A stretch of DNA of 64,000 nt from Rothia koreensis (GCF_004136575.1 NZ_NOIQ01000005.1:1-64000); one strand, 5' to 3'. Shown: positions 16,188 through 24,622, counted from the stretch's first letter. The notes: generated from the letters alone by a model not told the origin. Program-made: numbers and translations.

Positions 16188-16470
16188 AATATGGCACCTG
16201 GTGTGATGTGCGTCAATTCCGAGGTCTGGCGTCAACAAGCGACGAGGCCCCCATGAGAGCCACAGGCAAGGGACGTTTCCGAGGAGACCGCGAGGAGCAG
16301 TCGCCAAAGCTTGGCGCTTACCCGATTCGGTGGCAGTTACCCCTGTTACGTGGCCGCTGAACCGCCACGTAACAGGGGTAACTGCCACCGAATCGGGGAA
16401 CCAGCACCATATTTCCGAAGGTACCGTCGAAAACCGAACGAGTGCGCCGCGCCTTTGTGCTGGCGACGAA
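16188..16470. other. Intergenic region right of the paa block
   Basis: Apart from the 34-bp hairpin at 16321-16397 I see no gene, promoter or further repeat in this stretch. It marks the right edge of the phenylacetate cluster. Confidence 0.6.
16321..16397. repeat. Perfect 34-bp inverted repeat with 9-nt loop
   Basis: Arms 16321-16354 and 16364-16397 are exact complements, beginning CCCGATTCGGTGGCAGTTAC. The loop is CGCTGAACC. The GATTCGGTGGCAGTT block joins the GATTCAGTGGCG motif of the 10326 hairpin and the GTGGCAGTT core of the box arrays. Confidence 0.92.
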
Positions 16471-16671
16471 TTATTCGCTGTTCAAGTCCGCTTGTCGCCC
16501 GGCCCAACGATCTCTCTTGTTCTTGGCCGATTGGGCAACGACTCCTGCGATGACAAAAGTCAGGATTCCGACGCCGGCGACGATGTTGACGGCACTTTCC
16601 GAGGAGTGCGGAAGCACCCCGATCCCCAAGACACACCTCAGCAGCCCCAGACCGGCCGCTACCCCAAACAT
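16471..16671 (-). CDS. Small two-helix membrane protein, function unknown
   Basis: 66 residues from ATG 16671, which has AGGGAG about ten bases upstream. Two hydrophobic helices span residues 1-20 (FGVAAGLGLLRCVLGIG) and 28-48 (AVNIVAGVGILTFVIAGVV), with a basic, polar tail. A longer reading from GTG 16824 lacks a ribosome site and its extra N-terminus looks unstructured. I recognise no family. Confidence 0.5.
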   Translation of the reverse strand: MFGVAAGLGLLRCVLGIGVLPHSSESAVNIVAGVGILTFVIAGVVAQSAKNKRDRWAGRQADLNSE

Positions 16672-17004
16672 TCTGGTTGCTCCCTCTGACACCGAATCTC
16701 CTGACGCGACTGATCCACTACCTGATGCCGGTTCGATCAATCCGCGACCGCACTGTGCGATCACGGTCGTATCAGCCGGGACCCGAGGAGGCTCTTCCAT
16801 TGAGCCGTCGAGGCCGCTTGCCACGATAACGTGATGACAACCACGCGCAATGCGCCCCTCGGTGGAGCCGCAGACTGCCCACTCTCGGCACGGACCGATC
16901 GACCGCCCTGATGACGCACTTTGACGCGTGCCGTTTCATCTGTCGAAACAGTCCGGGCCGAGTTGGAGCGGCCCCGGAGGGCACGCTTAATCTGGAGTGG
17001 AAAA
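16672..17004. other. Upstream region of the sulfur operon; no gene seen
   Basis: These 333 bases between the small membrane protein and the SAM-I riboswitch must hold the promoter of the ABC transporter operon. I found no reading frame with a credible start and no clear -35/-10 pair. Confidence 0.4.
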
Positions 17005-17123
17005 CCATCCAGAGCGACCGAGAGACCTGGCTCGACGACGTCGCAGCAACCTTCTCCCCCGCAATGGCCCGCATATTCCACAGGGCCCGGGGAGAATACG
17101 GTGCTAACGCCAGGGTTCGATGG
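17005..17123 (+). promoter_or_regulatory. SAM-I (S-box) riboswitch
   Basis: All hallmarks of the S-box aptamer are visible. P1 is CCATC (17005-17009) with GATGG (17119-17123). P2 is GCGAC (17014-17018) with GTCGC (17040-17044), with an inner CGAG/CTCG stem. The conserved GCAACC is at 17046-17051. P3 is TTCTCCCC with GGGGAGAA (17089-17096). GGTGCTAA is at 17100-17107. The pseudoknot pairs CCTGGC (17026-17031) with GCCAGG (17109-17114). The 3' strand of P1 overlaps the GGAG ribosome site of the next gene, so ligand binding would hide the start signal. I infer translational repression by S-adenosylmethionine. Confidence 0.93.
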
Positions 17124-17134
17124 AGTGATTGATT

Positions 17135-17959
17135 GTGAGTTCGGCCCGCGCCCCGGAGGACACCCGTGCCTTGGAGGCCGAGGTCGCGTCGGTCCGATTC
17201 CACGATGTCGGGAAGTCTTTCGGCACCTCGTCCCGTGGCGGGACGCGTACTCAGGTCCTTCGCGACGTGAGTTTCACGGTGCAACCGGGTGAGATCGTCG
17301 CCGTCGTCGGGCCGTCCGGGTGCGGCAAGTCCACTCTCCTGCGCGCGACGGCGGGGCTGGACACCGCAACCGAGGGCTCCGTCACGATCGATGGCAGCCC
17401 GGTTCGGGACATTGATCCTCGGTGCGCCGTCGGATTCCAGGAGCCCCGCCTGCTGCCCTGGCGTTCGATCACGGACAATGTCGCCCTCGGCCTGCCAAGA
17501 AAGACCCCCGCGTCCCGCGGCCGGAAACGTGTTGCGGAACTGATCGAGCTCGTCGGTCTGACCCCGCACGCGAACCACCGGCCGGGCGAGGTCTCCGGCG
17601 GCATGGCCCAGCGCGCGGCCCTGGCCAGGGCCCTGGCCCGGAATCCGCAGGTGCTCCTGCTCGACGAACCCTTCGGCGCGCTCGACGCCCTGACCCGACT
17701 CAAGATGCAGGATCTGCTCCTCGATCTGCATCGGCAGGACCCCACCACGGTTCTGCTCGTCACGCACGACGTCGACGAGGCGCTGTACCTCTCCGACCAT
17801 GTCATCGTCCTGGGGCGCCCGGCCCCAGGTGAGCCGGCGGGAATCGTGGAGAACATCGAGGTCGACCTCCCTCGACCCCGTTCTCGCGAGGACTCGGATC
17901 TGGCGCGAATGCGCGGACACCTTCTGGGGCTGCTCGGCGTCGACACCACGGCGCACTAG
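17135..17959 (+). CDS. ssuB: Sulfonate-type ABC transporter ATP-binding protein
   Basis: 274 residues. Walker A GPSGCGKST is near residues 58-66, a Q-loop in GFQEPRLLPW, signature VSGGMAQRAALARAL, Walker B VLLLDEPFGALD near 172 and the switch histidine in LVTHDVDEAL. The pattern is that of SsuB/TauB/NrtD importers. GTG 17135 is preferred over TTG 17129 because GGAG lies nine bases before it. Control by the SAM-I riboswitch supports a sulfur substrate over nitrate or riboflavin precursors. Confidence 0.9.
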   Translation: MSSARAPEDTRALEAEVASVRFHDVGKSFGTSSRGGTRTQVLRDVSFTVQPGEIVAVVGPSGCGKSTLLRATAGLDTATEGSVTIDGSPVRDIDPRCAVGFQEPRLLPWRSITDNVALGLPRKTPASRGRKRVAELIELVGLTPHANHRPGEVSGGMAQRAALARALARNPQVLLLDEPFGALDALTRLKMQDLLLDLHRQDPTTVLLVTHDVDEALYLSDHVIVLGRPAPGEPAGIVENIEVDLPRPRSREDSDLARMRGHLLGLLGVDTTAH

Positions 17960-18012
17960 CCCCACGACGTCGAGCCCGTGAACCGCCCATGCCCAGCAAG
18001 GACCCGATCCCG

Positions 18013-19056
18013 ATGACCACCTTTTCCCGTCGCGACGCCCTCAAAGGCGTCGGCCTCGGCGCCGTCGCCCTGACCTTGTCCGGATGCATGTCCGGCGAAG
18101 GAGCCGGCCGTGGCGTCATCAACGCGGATGCTTCCGGAAGCATCACCCTGGACTACGCGACGTACAACCCCTTGTCGCTGATCATGCGCAAGAAGAAGTG
18201 GCTCGAAACCGCCGCCGAAGGAATCGGGCAGTCCGTCTCCTGGTTGAAATCTGCCGGTTCCAACAAGGCCAACCAGAGCCTGATCGGTGCCGCGATCGAC
18301 GTCGGTTCGACCGCGGGTTCGGCTGCCCTTCTGGCACGTGCCAACGGTGCGCCGATCACGACGATCGGCCTGTTCTCCCAGCCCGAGTGGTCGGCCCTGG
18401 CCAGGACCCCGGACTCTCCCATTCGCGGCGTCGAGGATCTCGCCGGTCGCAGTATTGCGGCGACCCTCGGCACGGACCCCTACTTCCTCCTGATCCAGGC
18501 CCTCGATGAGGCCGGGATGTCGGCCGACGATGTGACCATCGTGAATCTCCAGCACGCCGACGGACGATCCGCGTTGGACACGCACCAGGTCGACGCCTGG
18601 GCGGGGCTGGACCCCATCATGGCGACGGCCCAGGAGGAAGGCGGCGACGAGTTGTTCTACCGGAATCTCGACTTCAACACCTGGGGATTCCTCAATGCCC
18701 GTGAGGAATTCCTCGACCAGAACCCGGAAGGAGCCCAACTCGTCATCGACATGTACGCCTTCGCGCGCGAATGGGCCATCAGTCACCGGGAGGAAGCCAT
18801 CGCGGTGTTCGCCGAGGAGGCTGGCATATCTGACGACGTCGCCCGCACGGTCTGGGACCGCACCCACCTGGATATCGACCCGGTACCGGGCGACGACCAG
18901 CTCCGGGTGCTGCGCAATATCGCGCCGATCCTGGTCGATTCGGGGGACGTGTCGGAGCGAAAGGATGCGGACGACGCCGTCGAGAACATCATCGAGAAGA
19001 AGTATGCCCGAGCCGCCGATGCATCCGCGGCCGCCCGGCGGATCAAGGGGAAATAG
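18013..19056 (+). CDS. ssuA: Sulfonate-type ABC transporter substrate-binding lipoprotein
   Basis: 347 residues from ATG 18013. A second ATG at 17989 would add eight residues but has no ribosome site, while AAGGA precedes 18013. The signal has a twin-arginine pair (FSRRDALKG, residues 4-12) and a lipobox LSGC with Cys25, so a Tat-exported lipoprotein on the outer face of the membrane is likely. The rest is the SsuA/THI5-like fold (LDYATYNPLSLIM, GVEDLAGRSIAATLGT). It belongs to the same operon as the ATPase and permease. Confidence 0.9.
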   Translation: MTTFSRRDALKGVGLGAVALTLSGCMSGEGAGRGVINADASGSITLDYATYNPLSLIMRKKKWLETAAEGIGQSVSWLKSAGSNKANQSLIGAAIDVGSTAGSAALLARANGAPITTIGLFSQPEWSALARTPDSPIRGVEDLAGRSIAATLGTDPYFLLIQALDEAGMSADDVTIVNLQHADGRSALDTHQVDAWAGLDPIMATAQEEGGDELFYRNLDFNTWGFLNAREEFLDQNPEGAQLVIDMYAFAREWAISHREEAIAVFAEEAGISDDVARTVWDRTHLDIDPVPGDDQLRVLRNIAPILVDSGDVSERKDADDAVENIIEKKYARAADASAAARRIKGK

Positions 19057-19059
19057 AGC

Positions 19060-19845
19060 GTGACAAGCTTTCCGAAGAACCGTTGGACCATGGCCGGCCT
19101 GGGGGTCGTCCTTCCCCTGCTCGTCCTCGTGGCGTGGCACCTGCTCTCGACCACCGGCGTCTTCACCCCGATTCAGCTGCCGAGCCCGTCGAAGGTCGCG
19201 GCCGCGGGCATCGAACTGATGCGCCGGCACGAGCTCTGGCAGCACGTCGGTATCTCGACCCAGCGCGTGATCCTGGGCTTCGTGATCGGCAGCGCGCTCG
19301 GGCTCGTGATCGGTGCCCTGATCGGCCTCTCCCGATGGACCCGCATCCTTGCCGGGCCGACCATCGGCGCGATCCGCGCGGTCCCTTCCCTGGCTTGGGT
19401 CCCGCTCATGCTCCTGTGGGTCGGCGTCGGTGAGAATTCCAAGGTGATCCTGGTGGCCATCGGCGCTTTCTTCCCGGTCTACACCACGGTCGCGGGGGCC
19501 CTGAAGCACGTGGACCACCACTTGATCGAAGCGGCTCGGTCCTTCGGCATCCACGGGATCAGGCTCTTCACCACGGTCCAGTTGCCGGCGGTGATGCCGT
19601 CCGTGGTCTCGGGGCTCCGGCTGGCCCTGGCCCAGGCCTGGCTCTTCCTGGTGGCCGCGGAACTGGTCGGTGCCTCGATGGGCCTCGGTTTCCTCCTGAC
19701 CGATTCGCAGAGCAACGGCCGCACCGACCGTCTCATTCTGGCGATCATTCTGCTGGCAATACTGGGCAAGATCACCGATGCCCTGATAGGAATCTTTGAA
19801 CGATGGACTCAGCGCCGGTGGGGCACTGCCCCGGCCGCGTCGTAG
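19060..19845 (+). CDS. ssuC: Sulfonate-type ABC transporter permease
   Basis: 261 residues, about six membrane helices, with the EAA-loop motif EAARSFGIHGIRLFTTVQLP that contacts the ATPase. The sequence closely follows SsuC/TauC permeases (VLPLLVLVAWHLLS at the start, IGAIRAVPSLAWVPLMLLW in the centre). The GTG start is three bases after the ssuA stop and has AAGGGG upstream. Confidence 0.92.
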   Translation: MTSFPKNRWTMAGLGVVLPLLVLVAWHLLSTTGVFTPIQLPSPSKVAAAGIELMRRHELWQHVGISTQRVILGFVIGSALGLVIGALIGLSRWTRILAGPTIGAIRAVPSLAWVPLMLLWVGVGENSKVILVAIGAFFPVYTTVAGALKHVDHHLIEAARSFGIHGIRLFTTVQLPAVMPSVVSGLRLALAQAWLFLVAAELVGASMGLGFLLTDSQSNGRTDRLILAIILLAILGKITDALIGIFERWTQRRWGTAPAAS

Positions 19846-19871
19846 AGCATCCGCAACGGATAGGAACGATC

Positions 19872-22028
19872 ATGACTCTTCCGAAGAACTTCGTGTTCTC
19901 CGACCCGCACTCCCCGACCCCGAACCCGGCGGAGGAATCCGACGACGCCCGGGTTGCCTTCTGGGAGAAGCAGGCCGCCCGCCTCGACTGGGCCGAGCCG
20001 TGGCACACCGCGCACCGGTTCGAGAGGCCGCGCATCGTCGGCACGGACGACGACGGCCTCCCCGAATTCAGCGTCCCCGAGATCGCCTGGTTCGACGGCG
20101 GAAAGCTGAACGCGGCCTACAACTGCGTGGACCGACACGTCGAGGCCGGCCGTGGCCAGCACGTGGCCCTCTATTTCGAGGGCGAACCCGGCGACCGCGA
20201 GGTGTACACCTACGCTCGGCTCAAGGACGAGGTCTCCCGAGCCGCCAACGCCCTGCTGTCCCTGGGCGTCGGGAAGGGAGATCGAGTCGTGATCTATCTA
20301 CCGGTGATCCCGGAGACCGTGATCATCACTCTTGCCTGCGCGCGCATCGGCGCCGTGCACTCCCTCGTGTTCGGTGGTTTCTCCGCCGAGGCGCTCAGGT
20401 TCCGCGTCGAGGACACCGGGGCCAAGGTCCTGGTCACCACGGACGGACAGAATCGACGCGGACACGTGGTTCCGGTCAAGCAGAACGCCGACGACGCGTG
20501 CGCCGGCGAGAACTCGATCGAGCACGTCGTCGTCGTGCGCAGAACCTCCCGACCCGGACGCAAGACCCCCGCTGGGGTCCCCCTGTCCCCCTCCGACAAA
20601 GGCTTCCGCTCCAAGGACGAGCAGGCCGTTCCGTGGACGCCCGGGCGCGACGTCTGGTGGCACGACCTGCTCGAGGCATCCTCCACGGTCCACGAGCCGG
20701 AATTCTTCGACGCCGAAACCCCGCTGTTCATCATCTACACCTCCGGAACCACCGGACGACCCAAGGGCCTCGTGCACACGACGGGCGGGTACCTGACTCA
20801 GACTGCGTACACCCATGCGCTCCTGTTCGATCTGCTTCCCGAGACCCTGGACGAACAGGGCGAGGTGCGCCCGGACGAGTTGTCCGCCGAGAACGACATG
20901 TCCAAGGTGGATTCGACCGTCCACTGGTGCACGGCCGACCTGGCCTGGGTCACGGCCCACACCTACGAGATCTACGGACCACTGCTCAACGGCGTCTCCG
21001 AGGTGATTTACGAGGGGACCCCCAACACCCCGCATTTCGGGCGCCACTTCGAAATCATCGAACGCTACGGGGTCACCAACTACTACACGGCGCCGACGCT
21101 GATCCGCTCTCTCATGGGCGCCTTCCCGAACGGTCTGCCCGCAAGCTACAACCTGGCCTCGGTCCGCCTCCTCGGATCTGTCGGCGAATCCATCAACCCT
21201 GAGGCGTGGCGCTGGCTTCGGGACAATGTCGGCAACGGAGAGGTTCCGTTCGTCGATACGTGGTGGCAGTCCGAGACCGGTTCGACCGTGTGCTCACCAC
21301 GGCCCCACGACCCCCAGTTCGCGCCGGCCGGAACCTTTCCGGACCATGCACCGCACACGAGAACCAAGCCGGGGTGCGCCACGCGCGCCGTCCCCGGCGT
21401 CTCGACCCGCGTGGTGGACGAGAACGGCGACGACGTACCCGCCTCGACCCAGGGATTCATCGTGGTGGACGGGATCGGCCCCTCGATGGCGCGAACCGTG
21501 TGGGGGAACCCCCAGCGGTACTTGGACTCGTACTGGAAGCACTACGGCGAGCGCGGCTGGTTCCTGGCCGGGGACGGGGCCAAGGTCGACGAGGAAGGCG
21601 ACACCTACATCCTGGGGCGGATCGACGACGTCATCAACATCTCCGGACACAGGCTCTCGACGATCGAAATCGAATCGGCCCTGGTGACGCACCCGACGGT
21701 CATCGAGGCCGGGGTCTGCCCCGTGGAGGACGAGCTCACCGGCCATGCGGCGATCGCCTTCGTGACGATCACGGACCCTGAGAACCTCGACGAGGCCGGG
21801 TTGCGCGACGCGCTCCGCGCCCACGTGACACGAGAGATCGGGCCGATTGCCAAGCCGAAGGACGTCGTCGTGGTTCGTGACATTCCCAAGACGAGGTCGG
21901 GGAAGATCACCCGCCGCCTTCTGGGCGAGCTGTACCAGGGACGGGACCTGGGAGACCGCTCCTCGCTGCAGAACGAGGAAGCCCTGGATCACATCGCCGA
22001 CGTGCTCACGCGACGCCGAGCAGTCTGA
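19872..22028 (+). CDS. acsA: AMP-forming acetyl-CoA synthetase-like enzyme
   Basis: 718 residues, full length for acetyl-CoA synthetase, which makes acetyl-CoA from acetate, ATP and CoA. Visible are the P-loop YTSGTTGRPKG near residue 290, AWVTAHTYEIYGPLLNG, GSVGESINPEAW, DTWWQSETGS, and the C-terminal regulatory lysine in TRSGKITRRLLGE. The tryptophan, valine and threonine that shape the small acetate pocket are kept, so a C2-C3 acid is expected. A segment of about 25 residues after the WWQSETGS motif differs from the usual sequence. The gene is 26 bases after ssuC in a SAM-riboswitch operon, which is odd for a general acetate enzyme. Its 3' end overlaps azlD by 23 nt. Confidence 0.85.
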   Translation: MTLPKNFVFSDPHSPTPNPAEESDDARVAFWEKQAARLDWAEPWHTAHRFERPRIVGTDDDGLPEFSVPEIAWFDGGKLNAAYNCVDRHVEAGRGQHVALYFEGEPGDREVYTYARLKDEVSRAANALLSLGVGKGDRVVIYLPVIPETVIITLACARIGAVHSLVFGGFSAEALRFRVEDTGAKVLVTTDGQNRRGHVVPVKQNADDACAGENSIEHVVVVRRTSRPGRKTPAGVPLSPSDKGFRSKDEQAVPWTPGRDVWWHDLLEASSTVHEPEFFDAETPLFIIYTSGTTGRPKGLVHTTGGYLTQTAYTHALLFDLLPETLDEQGEVRPDELSAENDMSKVDSTVHWCTADLAWVTAHTYEIYGPLLNGVSEVIYEGTPNTPHFGRHFEIIERYGVTNYYTAPTLIRSLMGAFPNGLPASYNLASVRLLGSVGESINPEAWRWLRDNVGNGEVPFVDTWWQSETGSTVCSPRPHDPQFAPAGTFPDHAPHTRTKPGCATRAVPGVSTRVVDENGDDVPASTQGFIVVDGIGPSMARTVWGNPQRYLDSYWKHYGERGWFLAGDGAKVDEEGDTYILGRIDDVINISGHRLSTIEIESALVTHPTVIEAGVCPVEDELTGHAAIAFVTITDPENLDEAGLRDALRAHVTREIGPIAKPKDVVVVRDIPKTRSGKITRRLLGELYQGRDLGDRSSLQNEEALDHIADVLTRRRAV

Positions 22029-22344
22029 GTCCGGCGCACACGGCCATCCCGAGGATCACGCAGATCAGGAGCGGAACCTTCACGATGGCGGCCGCGATCC
22101 CGACCGAGGTGCCAATGATGCGTGAGGGGCCGGCGAGATCCTGTCCTTCGAAGACCATCGTGGTCGCGGCGACCGCGCAAATGAGAACCACGGTGGCCCG
22201 ATCCATCCAGAGCCGGGCCACTGTGGGCTCCTCGGCGTCTTCATCGGTCCCGGACAGTGAACCGATGCGCACGCCCACATAGCGGAGAAGGTACGTGCCG
22301 ACCACGAGCCCTGCCAGGGCCACCAGAAAAGGAAAGACACTCAT
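22006..22344 (-). CDS. azlD: Branched-chain amino acid exporter subunit AzlD
   Basis: 112 residues, three to four hydrophobic helices, with the family's TYLLRYVGVRIG near the N-terminus. It is the small partner of AzlC in the LIV-E type exporter. The ATG overlaps the azlC stop by four bases (ATGA). The C-terminus overlaps the end of the convergent acetyl-CoA synthetase gene by 23 nt. Confidence 0.88.
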   Translation of the reverse strand: MSVFPFLVALAGLVVGTYLLRYVGVRIGSLSGTDEDAEEPTVARLWMDRATVVLICAVAATTMVFEGQDLAGPSRIIGTSVGIAAAIVKVPLLICVILGMAVCAGLRLLGVA

Positions 22345-23081
22345 ACTTCGCTCCTCTCGAGCGTCCTGTCGCTGCGGCGCAAGCGATTCTTGGTCCACAG
22401 GAAGGAGGCGGCTGGAATCAGGACCACGAGCGAGGCAACGGCACCGAGACCCATAGGCAGCACCGGAGTGGCCGCCACGGCCAGGACGGCGCCGCCACCG
22501 GCCATGATGGCCAGGAGAGGATTCTTGAGGTCCTGGACGACCAGGCAGAACAGAATGATGGGGAACGCGGCGTCGAGACCGAGGGCATCGGCGTCCACGA
22601 CGGAACCGAGCAACTGGCCGAGGGCCGCACCTCCGACCCAGGCCGGGAAGAGCAGAATGGCCATGAACACGAAGTGCTGCCACCTGGCCTGTCTGCCTCT
22701 GACGGAGCGAGCGAAGGCAATGGTTTCGTCGTTGACGAGGTGAGAAGCCAGAAGCCGGCGCCACCCTCGCGGAACATATTCGCCCGCGCTCAGGCCGAAG
22801 GCGAAGTTGCGGGAGTTGACCAGCAGACCCCCGAGGACGGCGAATACGGGAGCACCGCCCGCGGCAATGACACCGACGAACGTCAGTTCGGCGGCCCCGC
22901 CGGTCGCGAGAGCGGCCAGCAGAACGGTCTGCCACAGCGCGAAGCCCGAGGACTGCGAGAGCGCACCATAGGACAGGCCCACCGCGGCGAGCGTCAGAAA
23001 TATGGCCAGCGCGCTGCGTCGCTGGGTGGGGGCTATGGCCCGCGGGATCTTCCCGAAGACCGTTCTGTATACCGAACGCAT
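22341..23081 (-). CDS. azlC: Branched-chain amino acid exporter subunit AzlC
   Basis: 246 residues with multiple membrane helices. The conserved VNSRNFAFGLSAGEYVPRG loop and LVNDETIAFA are typical of AzlC. With AzlD it would export branched-chain amino acids or their analogues. It is divergent from an XRE-cupin gene that probably regulates it. Confidence 0.9.
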   Translation of the reverse strand: MRSVYRTVFGKIPRAIAPTQRRSALAIFLTLAAVGLSYGALSQSSGFALWQTVLLAALATGGAAELTFVGVIAAGGAPVFAVLGGLLVNSRNFAFGLSAGEYVPRGWRRLLASHLVNDETIAFARSVRGRQARWQHFVFMAILLFPAWVGGAALGQLLGSVVDADALGLDAAFPIILFCLVVQDLKNPLLAIMAGGGAVLAVAATPVLPMGLGAVASLVVLIPAASFLWTKNRLRRSDRTLERSEV

Positions 23082-23131
23082 GGTTATTATGGTGCCCCTC
23101 GGTGAGAACGTTCGTCAAACCCTACAAACGT

Positions 23132-23143
23132 CCAATATATTGG
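23132..23143. promoter_or_regulatory. 12-bp palindrome CCAATATATTGG
   Basis: A perfect palindrome in the azlC/XRE divergent region. Its right end overlaps the GGAG ribosome site of the regulator gene at 23148. It is a plausible autoregulatory operator. A similar palindrome lies at 37229-37240. Confidence 0.5.
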
Positions 23144-23147
23144 AGAC

Positions 23148-23741
23148 ATGAACTTCGACGTCGAGCATCCCGGCACGCCCGATGCCCCCGAGGAATCGGA
23201 GGCACAGAAACTCCGGATGGCACAGGCCCTGCAGAGGGAACGCGCCCGCCATGGGCTCAGCTTGAGCGAGGCGGCGAAAAGAGCCGGAGTCAGCAAGTCG
23301 ACCCTCTCCCAGCTCGAGGCGGGAACCGGAAACCCGAGCGTAGAGACCATGTGGGCGCTCGCGACGTCGTACGGCGTGCAGCTTGCCCAGCTCCTCGACC
23401 CGCCAAGGGGCCGCATCTCCCTGGTCAGGCTCGAAAACCTGCCCCAGTTGCCTTCGTCCAACGCGAGCTATTCCGCGGCGCTCTTGTCCGCCGGGCAGAC
23501 CGGCCAGCGGCGCGACGTCTACTTGATCAGCGCCGAACCCGGCCGTGCCCGGGAGTCGAACCCCCATCAGACGGGAACGGTCGAGCACATCGTCCTTGCC
23601 TCCGGGAAAGCCCGCGCCGTGTGCGACGGCGAGGAGGCCATTCTGGAGCCGGGAGATTTTCTGACCTTCGCGGGCGACCTCGAGCACAGCTTCGAGGCGC
23701 TCGAACCGGGCACGCGCGCCGTCTACGTCATCGACAGCTGA
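23148..23741 (+). CDS. XRE-family regulator with C-terminal cupin domain
   Basis: 197 residues. A helix-turn-helix covers about residues 25-80 (HGLSLSEAAKRAGVSKSTLSQLEAGTG, a classic XRE pattern). A cupin fold follows at about 110-190, with LEPGDFLTFAGDLEHSFEAL carrying the last conserved motif. Such two-domain regulators commonly sit next to azlCD and control it. The short intergenic region with a palindrome supports this. The effector is unknown. Confidence 0.88.
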   Translation: MNFDVEHPGTPDAPEESEAQKLRMAQALQRERARHGLSLSEAAKRAGVSKSTLSQLEAGTGNPSVETMWALATSYGVQLAQLLDPPRGRISLVRLENLPQLPSSNASYSAALLSAGQTGQRRDVYLISAEPGRARESNPHQTGTVEHIVLASGKARAVCDGEEAILEPGDFLTFAGDLEHSFEALEPGTRAVYVIDS

Positions 23742-23756
23742 TCCGCGGCTCGGCGG

Positions 23757-24488
23757 TCACTCGGGGTGTTGCTCACCCCGTGTTTCGACGAACTGATTGC
23801 CGTCCCAGTGGTGATCTTTCGATATACCGTCTTCGTCAAAGGTCAGCGTGGGCTCGCCCGAAGGGTCGATTTTCAACGAAGCGTTCTCGAACGCGTTGGG
23901 CTCGCTCGGCAACGACTCGTAGGAGTTGTAGCCCTGATCCGTGGGCGTCAGCACGGTGACGCCGCCGTTGTAGCTGAGGTACACGTTCCCGTACTTGTCG
24001 ACGTTGGAATTGTTCTCGAGGTTCCACGTGTCCAGATTGGGTTCTCCCACCGGCCTCGTACCGAACCAGAGAAGCTGCCGGTCGGTGTCCTCCACGTATC
24101 CCACGGATTTGCCCTTCTGGTACAGGGCATAGGCCGCGCTCCCCCGCGGGGATTCCTGGTCGTCGGACTGCTTCTTCCAGTAGGGCACGACCGTCATGCC
24201 GCCGTACACGGGGTGATCGACCTCGATGCTTCCGCCCTTGACGCATTCGTCGGCACAAGGATCATCGATTGTCTCGAGCTTTTTGGGCTTCCCCGACGAA
24301 TCCTTCTCGGAGTTGTCCGACGGGGACGAGGAGTCCCCCGCGGGTTCGGACGACGACGCACTCGACTCCGCGGGAAGGCTCGCAACGCTCGAGTCACTGG
24401 TCGCGTCGGTGCATCCTGCCGTGGCCCATGCCGACAACGCCAGGATGAGCAGACACGCCCCGGTTCTGTTGTATTTCGTCGACACCAC
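23757..24488 (-). CDS. Secreted lipoprotein, function unknown
   Basis: 243 residues from a GTG start with GGAGG ten bases upstream. The signal peptide ends in a lipobox TAGC with Cys26. A Ser/Glu/Asp-rich linker follows to about residue 70 (SSASSSEPAGDSSSPSDNSE). The globular part contains Cys-x3-Cys (DDPCADECVKGG) and YYDL-poor, Trp/Tyr-rich beta-like segments such as GGMTVVPYWKKQ and YGNVYLSYNGG. I recognise no domain. It may be anchored to the outer membrane surface. Confidence 0.7.
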   Translation of the reverse strand: MVSTKYNRTGACLLILALSAWATAGCTDATSDSSVASLPAESSASSSEPAGDSSSPSDNSEKDSSGKPKKLETIDDPCADECVKGGSIEVDHPVYGGMTVVPYWKKQSDDQESPRGSAAYALYQKGKSVGYVEDTDRQLLWFGTRPVGEPNLDTWNLENNSNVDKYGNVYLSYNGGVTVLTPTDQGYNSYESLPSEPNAFENASLKIDPSGEPTLTFDEDGISKDHHWDGNQFVETRGEQHPE

Positions 24489-24622
24489 CGTTCCACATCC
24501 TCCACCGCTTGACCGGCAAGCCGGAATGCTTTTACTAAGAATTTCAACGACGGGGTGCCAAGTCAACGCTTCGACCCGAGACGACGGGGGTTCGACGGAA
24601 TATGACCCGGGCGGGTGCGGCC

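Noticed and set aside
13866-16256. 796-codon plus-strand frame
   Set aside because: Antisense to the paaH-paaF-paaJ genes; no family resemblance.
16672-16824. N-terminal extension of the small membrane protein from GTG 16824
   Set aside because: No ribosome site, polar low-complexity sequence; ATG 16671 has AGGGAG upstream.
17105-17123. tRNA-like GGTTCGA at the end of the SAM-I element
   Set aside because: No cloverleaf could be drawn; the segment is explained by riboswitch helices.
17956-19554. 532-codon minus-strand frame
   Set aside because: Antisense to the ssuA and ssuC genes.
19803-19871. Earlier start for the acetyl-CoA synthetase
   Set aside because: It would overlap ssuC and lacks a ribosome site; ATG 19872 follows TAGGAAC.
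22345-23118. Long in-frame extension of azlD
   Set aside because: It runs through azlC in another frame; AzlD is complete from ATG 22344.
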